From the NCBI GenBank assembly GCA_029582265.1, contig CM055827.1:37292760-37356759 (forward strand): a DNA stretch of 64,000 nt, in the 5' to 3' direction. The stretch comes from Zoroaster sp. YZ-2022 (taxonomy: Eukaryota > Echinodermata > Asteroidea > Forcipulatida > Zoroasteridae). Shown here in pieces: positions 26,001 to 38,100 of this stretch. Made by a program: the position numbers and the translations under genes. The notes beneath the pieces were generated by a model. That model had not been told where the DNA came from and did not search any database. It saw only the letters and a program-made list of their open reading frames with translations. Each line of letters opens with the position of its first letter. Position 1 is the stretch's first letter.

Positions 26001-28807
26001 TCTCATCTTCTTTGCATTAAACTGCTGCTTAAAGATATATATATGAACTCCAGGCACTTATCATTTACCCATCATGTATGTGCTTTTGATGTTTTTAGCT
26101 TGTATAATGTACGTTTTGTTTTTATTATTACTGTATTTGTACTGATGGCCTCCATGGAAAGCCATGCTGTGCACTGATCGGAGTTTACCCTCATTAAAGA
26201 TGACGTCAATAAAAATTACAGTTTGGCCAATGGTATATTTACAGATTATGCAATGAACCTGTATCTCGGTTTGATAGTAAGATCAACAGTGACCACACCC
26301 TGGAGTGTTTGAAGAGACTTCTTGTCTTGTATCAAGATGCTAATGAAGAAGACATCAGTCCAAATCGAGAAGAATTTGAAGCACTCTATCTGATCTATAA
26401 CCTTGGTAGGTTTATAATCTGTGCCATTCAATATTTTTTATTTTAAAAATATATTCACTCTTATCATGTTGAACGAAACAGAATGCAACAAAAGCTAAGA
26501 TCTTGTTGAAGTGAGCAGAGAACAGAAGATATTTTGTTCTTGCTGATGTATCTTGTTGCTCTCTGTAGGCTTAATACCTGATAAATGTTGTTGCATTGAG
26601 TAGGGTGTCTTGCCTTATAACGAGGTTGATTAATAATTTTAAATGTTTTACTTATCATTGCTTGTTTTCTTTATAAGACATATTGTCATAGCGAGGCTTC
26701 TGTTGCATTGATGCAAGGAGGCTGCTGCAGGTCACAAGTTAAAGTTAAAAGTCACAAGTTAAAGTTCAGGTCACAAGTTAAAGTTCAGGTCACAAGTTAA
26801 AGTTAAAATTTAGTAAATTTTCTTTGTACTTTAATAGCTAGTTTCTCTTATGGCTTATTCAAAGATTAATCTGTAGATCTTTAATAATTTAATATCTCTT
26901 TTATCCTGTAGGATCTGCTGAAGCTCTTCGACATATTCTTTCTTTACCTTTGAAAATCAGGTACATTTATGTTTGGAAATTATTTCACTATTATTTCACT
27001 AATTTGAATAAAATGATGACAGAAATATTTGAAGGGATGTTTCATACCATCATACACTTTTCAGCAAGTAATTATTATGTAAAACTGTGATCATTTATGT
27101 ATTTAGAGAATACTGATATTAGTGTATAGGGGCTTGTAATACAAATTTCATTTTTGGCTTCTTATGCAATAGACAGCACCCTTCTATCCAGCTGGCTCTT
27201 CATATTCACAGTGCAAACCTTCAGGGTAACTTTATCCGAGTCTGGAGACTAGCCGTTAAGTGTGACTACATACAAAGCTGTGCCCTACATCGTCATCTCA
27301 GACACGCTAGATGGTAAGTTGTTATTACATACAAAGCTGTGCCCTACATCGTCATCTCAGACACGCTAGATGGTAAGTTGTCAGGGAAGTTAAGCTTGGG
27401 TGATATCCATTTTTTTCATCCACAATATATCGGCAAACATATATCGTGATTTTCGATAGTATCACAATTTTTTTTTCAGTCATGCATGATTGCTTTAGAG
27501 ACGATAACTACAGGTACGTACCCCTCTACAAGCATCACAATAAATCCCAAATTCGTTTGTATAGTGTGTATGTACTTCTGAAGTAGTTCGCTTTTGTTTC
27601 TCGCTTCCATGGAATTTCTGACTTGATTTACAATGGCGTTTTTTTAATCGCGATTTGCAGATATCTCAATAACTTAAAAAGGTTCTCGATATCGTAATAT
27701 TTAATATTATCGTGTTATTGCCCAAGCTTAAGGGAAGTTAAATTCAATTTTACAAGAGGGGTGTGAATTTGAATTAAAAATAAAAGAATGTAAGACAAGT
27801 GAATGGGAAGCACAAAACCTTCACAGACTGCAGCAAGGAATTCTCATGAGAGGTTTAAAAGAAAAAATCACATCCACCCATGGCATCCAAACATTTTATG
27901 GACGAAAGTCATGACAATTGGAAGTTGCTAAATGAAGGAAAATTAATATGGGAAAAATTCATATTTTGTATTAATGCAAACTAAACAGTTGATAAGTTGC
28001 TAAACTGGTGTGTATCAGTTATGTTTCAGATATATTCCAAACTTTTACTCAAAATCAGACAAAGAGTGTTCTAAAGAAAAACACAGAACGATTTTAAGAC
28101 ATCATGGAACAGACCTTTTTAAAATGTTTCTCCTGACTTTCCAGGCGAGCTCTGCAAATTCTAAACACAGCATACAGTAGTAAGAACCTGCGTTTTCCTG
28201 TGAGTGTGTTATCAAGATGGTTGGTGTTTGACACAGACATTGAAGCGATAGAGTTCTGCCGATTGTGCGGTCTGAGAGTTGACGAAGGAGGCTTACAATT
28301 ACAGAAGAGCAATTCCATCAGTGCTGAGTCATCAGTGAGTTCTTCATGTTTATTGAGGTTTTGCAGTGGTTGGTTTGTGGTAACACCATGTAGTGTATAT
28401 GTCAGCGTGATGTGGTTTTTCTTTTAAGGATTTAATGAAATAGAAATCTTCAGTTAGGTGTTTCTAATTAAGTTTCTTTAAAAGGACTGTTGGTCTTCTG
28501 TAGGTTTTGACCATTCCGCCCTGATCAGTTAGGAGATAAGAAAGCTGTTTACTTAAACAAAATGTTAGATGAAATTGTTAGTCAACAACAATTTTCAGGA
28601 ATAACCATATAACCTTAATGGTGTGAAGTATTGAAAAAAAAAAGATATATATTTTTTGCTTGATTGCAGCCTCCTCAATGGAAATGCCGTAAACTGGTGG
28701 ATTTGAAGCAGAAAGATATTAAAATTCATGACCTCATCATGGGATATCAGTATCAAGGTCATTGGACAGAGAATGAAGAGAGAACATTAACGCAGTCTGG
28801 AAGCTGA
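22952..28807 (+). CDS. SAC3D1: SAC3 domain-containing protein 1
   Basis: Nine exons in frame: 22952-23016, 24031-24093, 25157-25285, 25631-25792, 26245-26405, 26912-26960, 27173-27313, 28145-28334, 28670-28807 (stop TGA at 28805). They encode about 367 residues. The N-terminus has the family signature KCMDMCPEQER. Then follow LTSDLRPPEVLLKTAHYM, the SAC3/GANP helical core (YDFVFDRLRSIRQDLVIQ, then HTLECLKRLLVLY, then EALYLIYNLGS), and FRVWRLAVKC-like helices. SAC3/GANP proteins act in mRNA export complexes; vertebrate SAC3D1 (SHD1) is linked to centrosomes and spindles. The start is the first in-frame ATG after an upstream in-frame stop. It is divergent from TSTD2. Confidence 0.95.
23031..23667 (-). 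repeat. SINE family B copy, split by a nested insertion
   Basis: On the minus strand the tRNA head is at about 23493-23667 and the 3' body at about 23085-23254, ending in (TAA)n at 23031-23084. The two halves are separated by about 214 bp (23267-23480) bounded by the 12-bp duplication CAACAACCAACT at 23255 and 23481. It lies in SAC3D1 intron 1. Confidence 0.85.
23267..23480 (-). mobile_element. Nested insertion with (CAA)n tail
   Basis: About 214 bp are inserted in the SINE between copies of CAACAACCAACT. On the minus strand the insert ends in (CAA)n, so it is likely a short retroposon or truncated LINE. Family unknown. Confidence 0.65.
23783..23831. mobile_element. Tiny palindromic element with 8-bp flanking duplication
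   Basis: A 33-bp near-perfect palindrome (23791-23823, arms ATGGAGGAAGGAAGA) is flanked on both sides by GGTTATAG (23783-23790 and 23824-23831). The same element, with a different 8-bp duplication, occurs at 62417-62473. The 8-bp duplication fits a hAT-type MITE remnant. Confidence 0.7.
24757..25147 (+). mobile_element. Full-length SINE, family B, with 9-bp target-site duplication
   Basis: Head GTGTCGTGGCCGAGCGG (box A) and GGTTCGAATCC (box B) of a Ser/Leu-type tRNA, a body with GAGCAAGACACTTAACC, and a 3' end with GCGCTAAATAAGTCC and (ATT)n. Target-site duplication TATTACTTG lies at 24757-24765 and 25139-25147. The SAC3D1 exon-3 acceptor AG is at 25155-25156, only 9 bp downstream. Confidence 0.9.
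26728..26810. repeat. 19-bp tandem repeat
   Basis: About four copies of a unit containing GGTCACAAGTTAAAGTT, in SAC3D1 intron 5. Confidence 0.85.
27173..27313 (+). CDS. SAC3D1: SAC3D1 exon 7 with duplicated 3' end
   Basis: The exon encodes QHPSIQLALHIHSANLQ through LRHARW. The last 46 bases plus the donor (27268-27322) are repeated at 27327-27381, giving a second identical ATG/GTAAGT donor. Only the first donor keeps the frame into exon 8. Confidence 0.88.
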
Positions 28808-31500
28808 CACAGGAAGCAACCTGTTTATAAAGTAATGTCTTATATCAACATTTGTTCAATTGCATTCCTGGACAAATACCACAAGCTGCTTGATACAGCC
28901 CACCCATCTCTTTTATCGAGTTCTGGGGCTACACACCTTGTTAATGCCATGGGAAGGGATTTGTGCAAGCTTAAAAGAATCTCCAGATAGCAGTAATAAT
29001 TTACCAAATGTTTTTTGTGCTTTAGATCCACCTGACAGGATTGGTCATATGGTAGACACTGTTGAAATAAGTGTGGAAAGTTCCTTGTGTTTGTGTAGTG
29101 TTAAAGGCAATCATACAATTAGAATAATCTCAAAATCCTCCAACATTTTATAGACGTTTTAAAAGACACTCAACAAGCTTCCTCATCTTTATTGATGCTC
29201 ATTGGATATTTATTACATACAGTAAACATGAAATGATATACAGATGGTTTGTTGTTAGTCTCACAGCTTGTATGTAAAGGGAAGGTATAACAATTTTATT
29301 TGGAAATGTACATGTACATTCAAGAAATGTCAAACAAATATAACCTGTGAGAGTTTTACCAAAACTTATTTTGGGTTTGATTAAATTTTTCCCCAGAAAT
29401 TATCAAATATTTGTCCAAGGTGAAAGCACTTCAGGAAGAATACTTTCTCAGGATGACACCAAGTAAACTTTAAGATAATAATTTGTTAATTTGAATTTGT
29501 TAATTACCAATGTTGTACCTTCCCTTTAACATTCACGGTTAAAGTTACAATTAATTTATAAGTACACTATTTATAATATAATATTGGAAAACTTTGAACC
29601 AGGAGTGTAAACCAGGGAGGGATGTGTGCGCTCCCACACTCTTACATCAGCAAAATGACAAAAGTTATATGTTAAACCATCTGCATAAGTTTAATCCTTG
29701 GGAGTTGGGACCGATTAATCAAACCCCTTTGTCCTCCAACCCAAAATTTGTTCCTATGTTGACATCTTTTTGTATCAATTGTGACAAACCAGTGTCATTA
29801 TGAACGATTAAACATGAATTTCAAATCAGAGCAAGAGTAACTTTGAGCATGTAAAAAAGTCAAACCAAATTACACTGTTCACAGTCAAACATGATTTACT
29901 TTATTCGTGTTAAAACTGTTAGTCATATCAAAGATTACACTGGGCAAGTCCTTAAAAACACTGTCAGTACATTAATACTGTTTGTAAACATAATCTAACG
30001 GCATCAAAAATACAAGCGGATATTTAAAAATGATTCAAAATAAAATCAAGAGCTAAAATGCTACAGTGATATGATTATTCTACGAAACTTTATACAAATG
30101 TAAAACAACTAATATATTTATCAATTACAGTTAACTTAAAAATACCATTTTTATGATCTAACTTTTTTTTAAGAATTACATTTTTCTAGAAATAAACATG
30201 TAATGCTGATAATTTTATTTCCCCTTTAAATTTGTTTTACCCGTATTATTACAAAAAGGTCATTTTTTTTAATTTGTAAAATGTACTCATTTGCGAGTAC
30301 CGACTCATTGTAAATGACAAGGGTATTGATTTCCCCTTTTAAAGAATAAGTATATTTTTTGTACTTACTGTTTTGCCAATTGCAATGAAATTAAACCCAC
30401 ATGAAAAAGATCAAGGAAGCTCAAAACCCGCAGATTATGGTGTAATGTGTTTTATATATACATGCATGAAATACAGAATTATGAATTGTTGAATCTTAAA
30501 CTGAAATAATACAAATTACTATTGAAATTGGGAGGACCAAATGATTATGTTACCCAGCAGTGTCGTAATAGTTTCTTACTTTCCATGGCAAATTAGAAGT
30601 ATGTTCTTCCTTATATAATTGTGTATAATATAAAAGTGGGACATATGTAAATGTTTGTTTTTACACTGTTAAATAGTATATAATTAATAAACAGTATCTA
30701 CAAGAACCACCATGTATATATTCGTGTTTTAACTCTATTATACAAAGTCAAGATTCCATAACACCAGCAGGGGTGGATCCAAGATGTTGGTGGTGGGAGG
30801 GGTGTCTGACCTTTTGTAATGGGGGAAATGTGGCCTTAAACATTTGAAAACTGATGGTAATTTTCTTCTTTAAGTTTATTTGTTGGGGATGTGCTCTGCC
30901 ACCTTTGGTTCCACCCCTCTTTGAGGTGCAAGAATCAGTTACAAAATAAATCTAATATATATACAAAAAGAAGTATATATTATGTTTACATGTCTAAAAC
31001 CTGGCATGCTGTATTTATACATTACTCAAACTCTTTGAATAATAAAGTTAAATAAAAAAGTCAATGATTATTTAAACTTGACGCTGTTTCCCCTGCATAC
31101 AGTTCAGGTCTACATGTAAAAACATCTACACTCTTTCAAGAATTTAGAAACCACCTCACATGTTAAAGCAACTACAAATTTGGGTGATTATCCAAACAAA
31201 TAAATTATCACTTTAATCACGGAAGATGTTTTTAACTTTAAAAGTTGGGGACCAGTTTTTGTCTGTCCGAGGTGTTCCTTTGATGCCTTATGGACAAATG
31301 AAGCTTTTGATAAAAGGGTTTAATTTAATGTGTAAAAACAAAATTGTGATCACTCATACTGTGGATCAAAGAAGAATTGCTGGTTTGATAGAAAAAAGTG
31401 GTAGTCCTTCAGTTTGCTCAAGGATTTTTTGGGATAGGCAGAGCCTCAATTACACATTAACATGCTGACCCAAAGACAGATTGACAGGTACCTGAGCATC
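28808..31500. other. Convergent intergenic region between SAC3D1 and the thioester gene
   Basis: Both genes end here, so 3' UTRs are expected. AATAAA on the + strand is visible near 30686. Open frames (for example about 28860-29150 and 31226-31468) have no family motifs, so I call no gene. The sequence is AT-rich. Confidence 0.5.
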
Positions 31501-32104
31501 TTACGCTTTTCTTATACCCCTTCGTTGTCTCTCTTTTGACATTTTGTCATCGTCTTTCCTTTTGGTTTGTGCTGTGTCATCAACTGCTGGCACTGCTTCA
31601 TCATTGACCATCTTGTCAAGACCTACAACTCGAGGACTGCTCAATGTGTCATCTGTCTCATCTATCCATTGCGTTGCTTGCTCCTCGGGGGAAGCTTGGC
31701 CCTTGGTGTCAAAGAAAAATACTTGTAATTTTTTTTACAATCTTAGGGGGAGAACTAAGGGAAAGTGAACTAAGTTGGATAAGTTTTGTTTTGGCTTTTG
31801 ATATTCAAGAAGATTGTAGTAATCTATAGAGCTGAGTTCCTTTATGATAACAGCTAGAAAGTTTTGAAAAAAAGCAATTTAGTAATTTATTGTCATTACC
31901 CCAATCCTGCTCTTCCCTTGCCTTCTAAAGAATAAAAATTATTCTTTTGAATAAATACAAAATAATAATAACAAATTTAAATACTTTTATAACTAACACC
32001 TTTTATAACTAACACCTAAGATCTATGATATTAATATTGCAAAAAATAAATTGATCCAAAAAGTTAACTCACATTTTCTTGTGAAAACGTTTTATCCTTG
32101 GCAC
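31501..32104 (-). CDS. Thioester gene: terminal small exons
   Basis: Proposed exons 32073-32104, 31900-31924 and 31501-31694 (stop TAA at 31501-31503) keep frame from the acidic exon: [19 protein letters not shown], then [19 protein letters not shown], ending RQRRGIRKA. The last acceptor (CCAAG) was chosen because it fits the phase; a weaker alternative lies just upstream. An alternative mini-exon at about 32428-32446 would add an in-frame stop. Confidence 0.55.
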
Positions 32105-35100
32105 CTGTAAAATAAATAATGGAACTTGTTAATCATTGGTTTAAAGAAACAAATCTAGATCCCCGATCAAATCAGGGGGAATTAGGTTGGGTTAGGTTAC
32201 ATTGGGCTAGGTTAGGTTCGGTTGGGTTTGGCTGGGTTTTTTGAGGGGGTGGGGAAGAGAGAAGGTAGATGTTTCCACGTTTTTTCTTATCTTCCTTTTC
32301 ACTGACAAAACAAACAAGGAATACAGAGGAATTTTATTTCAAAAATATAAAATAGGGTTTGAGCAAAAATGTGGATTTTGAATTAATATACCAATGAAAA
32401 AGACCAACACACACTCTCTCTCTTTACCTTCACCAGTTTGTGACTCCTAAAAGAAACTGACTGGTTTAAAAATGGTTTAGACTATTTGACTATTTTATTA
32501 TTTTAGTTCTTAATTTGTTTCATTAGAACCTACCTTGAGTATCTACATAGTAATTTGGTGATCCTTGGGAAGTATGATGTACTGCAGCCGATGAGGGCTC
32601 AACTGGGTCTCTGTCTCCAGTTATCACTTCATCATCTTCAACCTCTCCATCTTCTTGAGTTTCCTCATGTGTCCCTAATTCTTCATTATCATCATCTTGA
32701 AATGTTTCTTCCCCATCCTCTTCCTGAACAGTGTCTTCAGGAGGAGTTTCTCCATCTACACCCAGACCTGTCTCCCCTGTATTCTCTTTGTCTTTCTTCT
32801 TGGAAATGTTTTCTGTTTGTTCCATTTCTTCCTCATTTTGCAGGTTTGTCATTCCACCAGTCTCCTCAAGTTCCTCATCTGTCATGTCAAAGACTTCTCC
32901 AACTACAGTTTCCTCCTCCTCCTCATCATCTTGGGGCTTCATCACTTGAGGTTGCTCATCTTCTGTTGGCATCTCATCTCCTCTCATCACTTCTGGAACA
33001 TCTTGGTCAAGCCTATCGTCTATCTCTGGGAGGGGCTCCGGGAGTGGCTTATCAGGAGGAGTCATTGTTGGCTCATCATCGGCGATTATCTCTTTAGAAT
33101 ATACCTCATCCTCCTGTTCTGCATCTAGTATTTGCATCCCTTCTGGTACCTCCATATTCTCCACCCTTTCATTTCCCTTCAGATTACCCCTGTAGAATCT
33201 CCATGGCGTCTGAAAAGGACTCTCCTGATATGAAGTGGGATCATCTCCTATCGTACTCTGATCTTGATCAGTGTATGAAGAAAAGTCACTTCTCTGTTCC
33301 TCTATATCTGTCTCTGGTTTACTGTCCTTGTCTCCATTGCTATTGTTACTCCACACTGATTCAGAGATCTGTACTATTGGAGCTTTTGTTGCTTTTTCTA
33401 TAACTGTATATGGAGAACAAAACGAATGGATTTACCTCTTAAAATTTGACAATAAAATATGCCTTCATTTAAAAGATAATAGTAAATCAAGTAAGTAATC
33501 ATTGTGTCAAGCAAAGCAATTCTAAGCTAGAATAGATGACATCCTACCTGGACAGTCAAAGAGTGGCCTTGCTTCCAAATTCTCATTGAGTTGACATGCA
33601 GCAACCTCCATATGGCAGTAGCTATTATAGGTAACGTTATTGCTAGCACACACATTGGGACCAGATGAATCACAAGTTTTCTCACACTTGCACTGTATGA
33701 GATCAAATGATGACTGGCAGTCACTTAAGATGGAATTACAATCTTCATGGTTGTAGTTATCGTTGGACTGTTCTGCTGCATGGCAAAAAGGAGTCGAAAG
33801 ATGAATTAAACAAATTGAGTGGAACAGACAAAGTTGAGAATAGAACCAAATTGAAGATCAGGAAGATTAGATACTCACAAAATGAAATCTGACACTTTAA
33901 AGAATAAATGATAGCTGAATATGTGAAAATAGAATTCATGCCAGCTTCTAACGAACTACTAACGTCTAGTAACCTTGATAGAGTTCTCTCTAAAACCTAG
34001 GAAAGGGCCTTGGAACTTTGATGAAAACAAAACATTCTTTTCGACACTATATAAATATTTTATGGCTGTGTGTATCTTAAAGATGGCATAATATCAATCC
34101 AAGGTAGTAAATTCATTTACTTACCAGTACTATGATCACTATCTTGTGTCTTATGGACTTGATTACAATGATCATCCTCACAAAGCTCACGCGCTAATGG
34201 ACTGTCACGACTCACATTGTAGAACTTGGAAGCTTCAAAATCTGCAAGAGAACACATTATGATATTTAAAACTGTTGATTTATTGTTCTGTAGGTGTATA
34301 GAGCAAATACACAATCACAAACACACCAAATTCATCACGCTGCTGGACAAGTGCGTCCCATCCGCCATTAATAAAAGTTTTTTTTATTCATTTCAATTTC
34401 TCCTTAAAGAACGACTAATTTCCACTTTCTCATAAAAAATTTCCCGCTGTTTTCGACTAGCCTACAGCCCTGATAAAATAGGTGAACAGGGAAAAGATTT
34501 TCTACAAGACTGGGTATTATATAAACTGGGCATTTTGAGAATGAGATGGAGAACTGCTTCCATTATATCAGCTCTTAACCCTTCTATTGAATGACCATAA
34601 TATCATTCAAATGGTTTGGAATGATTATACATACTGTACATTTTCTGCATAGTTAAAAACAAAGACAGTTGTTGGTACATGGAAAGCTACTTACGTGGTT
34701 CATAGTAATCATACACCTTGACTGGTACGGCATGTGTCTTCCCAACAAGGAAGTCTTGATAAGCGTCAAAGCTGATGCACGTCATACACTGACTTGGTAT
34801 CTCATCAAAATACAAGATGACCTTACGACCGTCAATCTCATAACGTTTTACTTTGGTGTACTTGTCGCGAAGAAGCTGGGAAAATTATGGTGTCAACAAA
34901 ATGGACATTTTTCAAAATAAGAATCACAAAGTCAACATCAGCATTTTGATCCTAAAAACTCTCAAAACCAATGCAAACTGATTAAAATGCAAATTCGTTT
35001 TTTACAAAATTTTAGATTGATTGTCATGTTTGTCACCATGATATTTCTTCTCAACTTGATAATTCTTTTAAGCACTGAATTAAAAATAAGCATTTTTCTT

Positions 35101-38100
35101 GTCTAAATCCACCAGCAAAAGTGTAGACTTGTTATTTAAGATAATAGTCTCAGATTAGTCCTCTAGAGATATTGTCACATTGCAGTTAAACAAATTGGAA
35201 CTTACTAAATCTAAGCTCTCAATATCTGCTGTGAACCCAGTGATTAAGGAAACCTCAATCACTGCCATGTTAGATGAGCCAGCATAAAGCCACCTGAAGT
35301 AGGCAAGAGATATACAATCCATAGTTGTGAAAAGTAAATCATATAACAGACAAGAATAATCATCTTATAAACTTCAATGTCCATATCAAATTTGAATAAC
35401 AAACAGAGAAAAACAGAAAAACAGGACATTTTGCAGATGAAAGGAATTTTATACCCTTGATAATTTCTCAAATCTGTGAACTTTTGTTTAACAATGCCCC
35501 ACAAAAAAGGCACAGTTTGCATTTAATTTGGGTCATAAATCAATTTTCTTAATATTTACAAAAATCTAAACACTCAGTGAGCTGAAACATTTACAAGTAT
35601 TTCTTATTCACATTTCTGATAAAGTTTGCTTGAACAAAATCAATACATATTGTATTTGATACGTTTTGCTAAAAATGTAGCAAAACTCAGCTTTACTTAA
35701 AGTAAAGCTGAGTTTTGCTACTTTCTTGAAGAAGTCAGATTATTTGCCAAAGTACACCACATCTATTTTACTCCACTCACCTAGCACAGACCTCTAGGGT
35801 AACCATATAATCGTCAGTTGATGGTACAAGGTTTTCTGTTGTTGTACTGTCAACATAGCGTTTTCGACGTTTCTGGTTGGGTACAGACTCTATCATATTG
35901 ACGTTGAGTTTAAAGGCAGGCTTCCCTGTTGGATCTGGGATGTTATATTCCATGTTGATCTGTTAAAAATTCAGAATTTAATGGAAATAATACTTTGATA
36001 TTTTTACAAGTCAAGTATGAGTTCAAAGATCAACTTTCTCAATAAAAAGAACCCCTTATTTTTATGCAACACATAAATCTTACCTGCATTAAACCACAGC
36101 CTTCTCCATTGGCTGTGAGAAACAGATGCTTGGAGAGTACTGGAATCTGAAGAAATAAACAAAAACAGTATCTGCGTCTTATTAATAGAGCTTGGGGTGG
36201 GGAGCGAAGTAAAGGGGTGGGGAGCGAAGTAAAGAGGTGGGGAGCGAAGTAAAGAGGTGGGTGCACCCATCTTTTTTTGTTTGCAGTTGTAAAGCAGCAA
36301 CCAAAAAAAAAAAAAATAAAAAAAAATCCAATGGAAACAATTTAGAATAAATATACAATATACAAAGTAGTTGATCTAACACTCATGCTATCAATGTATC
36401 AAGAATATTAGTACTTGAGCAAACCTTTAACCACTTGACTATGCCATTGATCTCTATTTTACTGACTGGATAGAATTTGCAATGATAACAGGTAGAATTG
36501 GCAATGATAACAGGCAATGATAACAGTGGAGTGTCGTGGCCGAGCGGTCTAGCTTACCGGATTCAAGTTCTGGTGTTAGCAGCAGAATGTGGGTTCGAAT
36601 CCCGGCCGTGACACTTGTGTCCTTGAGCAAGACATTTAACCATAATTGCTTCTCTCCACCCAGGGGTTAAATGGGTACCTGTGAGGGCAGAGTTGGTTGA
36701 TTAGCCCTATATGCGCTGTAATGGCAGCAATTGAGCTGTATACTCCCCAGGGAGCTGAGATGGTTTCAGGAATGATTTATGAGCCTTATGAGCAGGGGTA
36801 ATAATATAATGCGCCTTGAGCACCACTCAGTTGGTGGATACGTGCGCTATATAAGTCCACACATTATTATTATTATTATTAGAATTGGCAATGATAACAG
36901 GTAGAATTGGCAATGTGTATACATTGCTTTTGTGTTCATTTTATTTGTGTTCATTTTATAAGTATTGGTTATGGGATCACATGGAGGTCATCAATACAAG
37001 CCCTATGGGTTTCTAGATAATTCATCACTCACAATGTTCTTGTTGTTTTGATTAAACTCAAACAAACTGTGAAAATGTTGATGTGTGATTGGATAAAAAA
37101 AAACTTGAAACTTGACTGATTGGGAGATACCTTGAACCTGATTGAAACCATATTCTCCCCATGAGAATACTGACACCTTCTGCCCTATGTAATGGAAGCT
37201 TCACTAATTTGTTAAGCCACAATAAACCAACCATCTATCCAGTACATGTACATGTCACATCTTATTCTCTTGTATGACTTACCTCCTTCACTTGTAAGAC
37301 TTTGCTGTTGTCATTATCGAGACTGAAGTTGTGCTCTACAAGTTTATCCAGGTCATAATATCCCAGTGAGATATTGAGATTAACACGACCCACATAGGCT
37401 AGAGTGGCATACTCAGCTAGGGCTTGTAGAGCAACACAAGTATCCTATAGAAGGTGTAGACAAATTGTTAAATCTTCATATAATCTTTCAAGGGTATATT
37501 TGGGTAAAGAGACAGACACAACGTTTGTCAAAATGTTTACTAAGGAGAGTCATCAGGCAAAGCATAAAAACAAATTGAGGAGGCTAGCTATAGTTATATG
37601 ATTTACAGTCAGATTGACCTAGCATGACCTACCTGTGTTGATGAGAAGCCACCATGTGCATTCCTCTGTTGGGTAAGCCACTTAACAATTGGTAATGAAT
37701 ATGCAATATCACCAAGAGCTGTGTAGGTAAGCAGGGCATATGCTGTCATCTCCACCTCCGCAGAGGTCACTGTCTGTTCCAGGTTACCTACATGAGAGAA
37801 GAATGGCAGTGTCTCCAGAGCTTCACCGCTAAGACGCCAGTAAGTCTGACCTACTGTAATCAGAATCCATGTAGAAATAGTCAATATCAATGGACTGGAC
37901 AATGCAAATCATGTGAATTAGTACAGGAGACTTTACAGCAGAGCCTACCCCTCACTTCAAGCACAAAGTGTGATTAAAATCGAGTTTGGTACCAGATTGT
38001 AATCTCTGCTTGGTTGACTTACCATAATGACCAAACTTTGCCGAAACCAAAAGAGAGGACACCGTTTGAAAGCATTAACATTTCTGTACTTTTCATGTAA

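Noticed and set aside
32555..33128. Leu/Ser-rich plus-strand ORFs of 140-180 codons
   Set aside because: Antisense shadows of the acidic exon 32534-33403.
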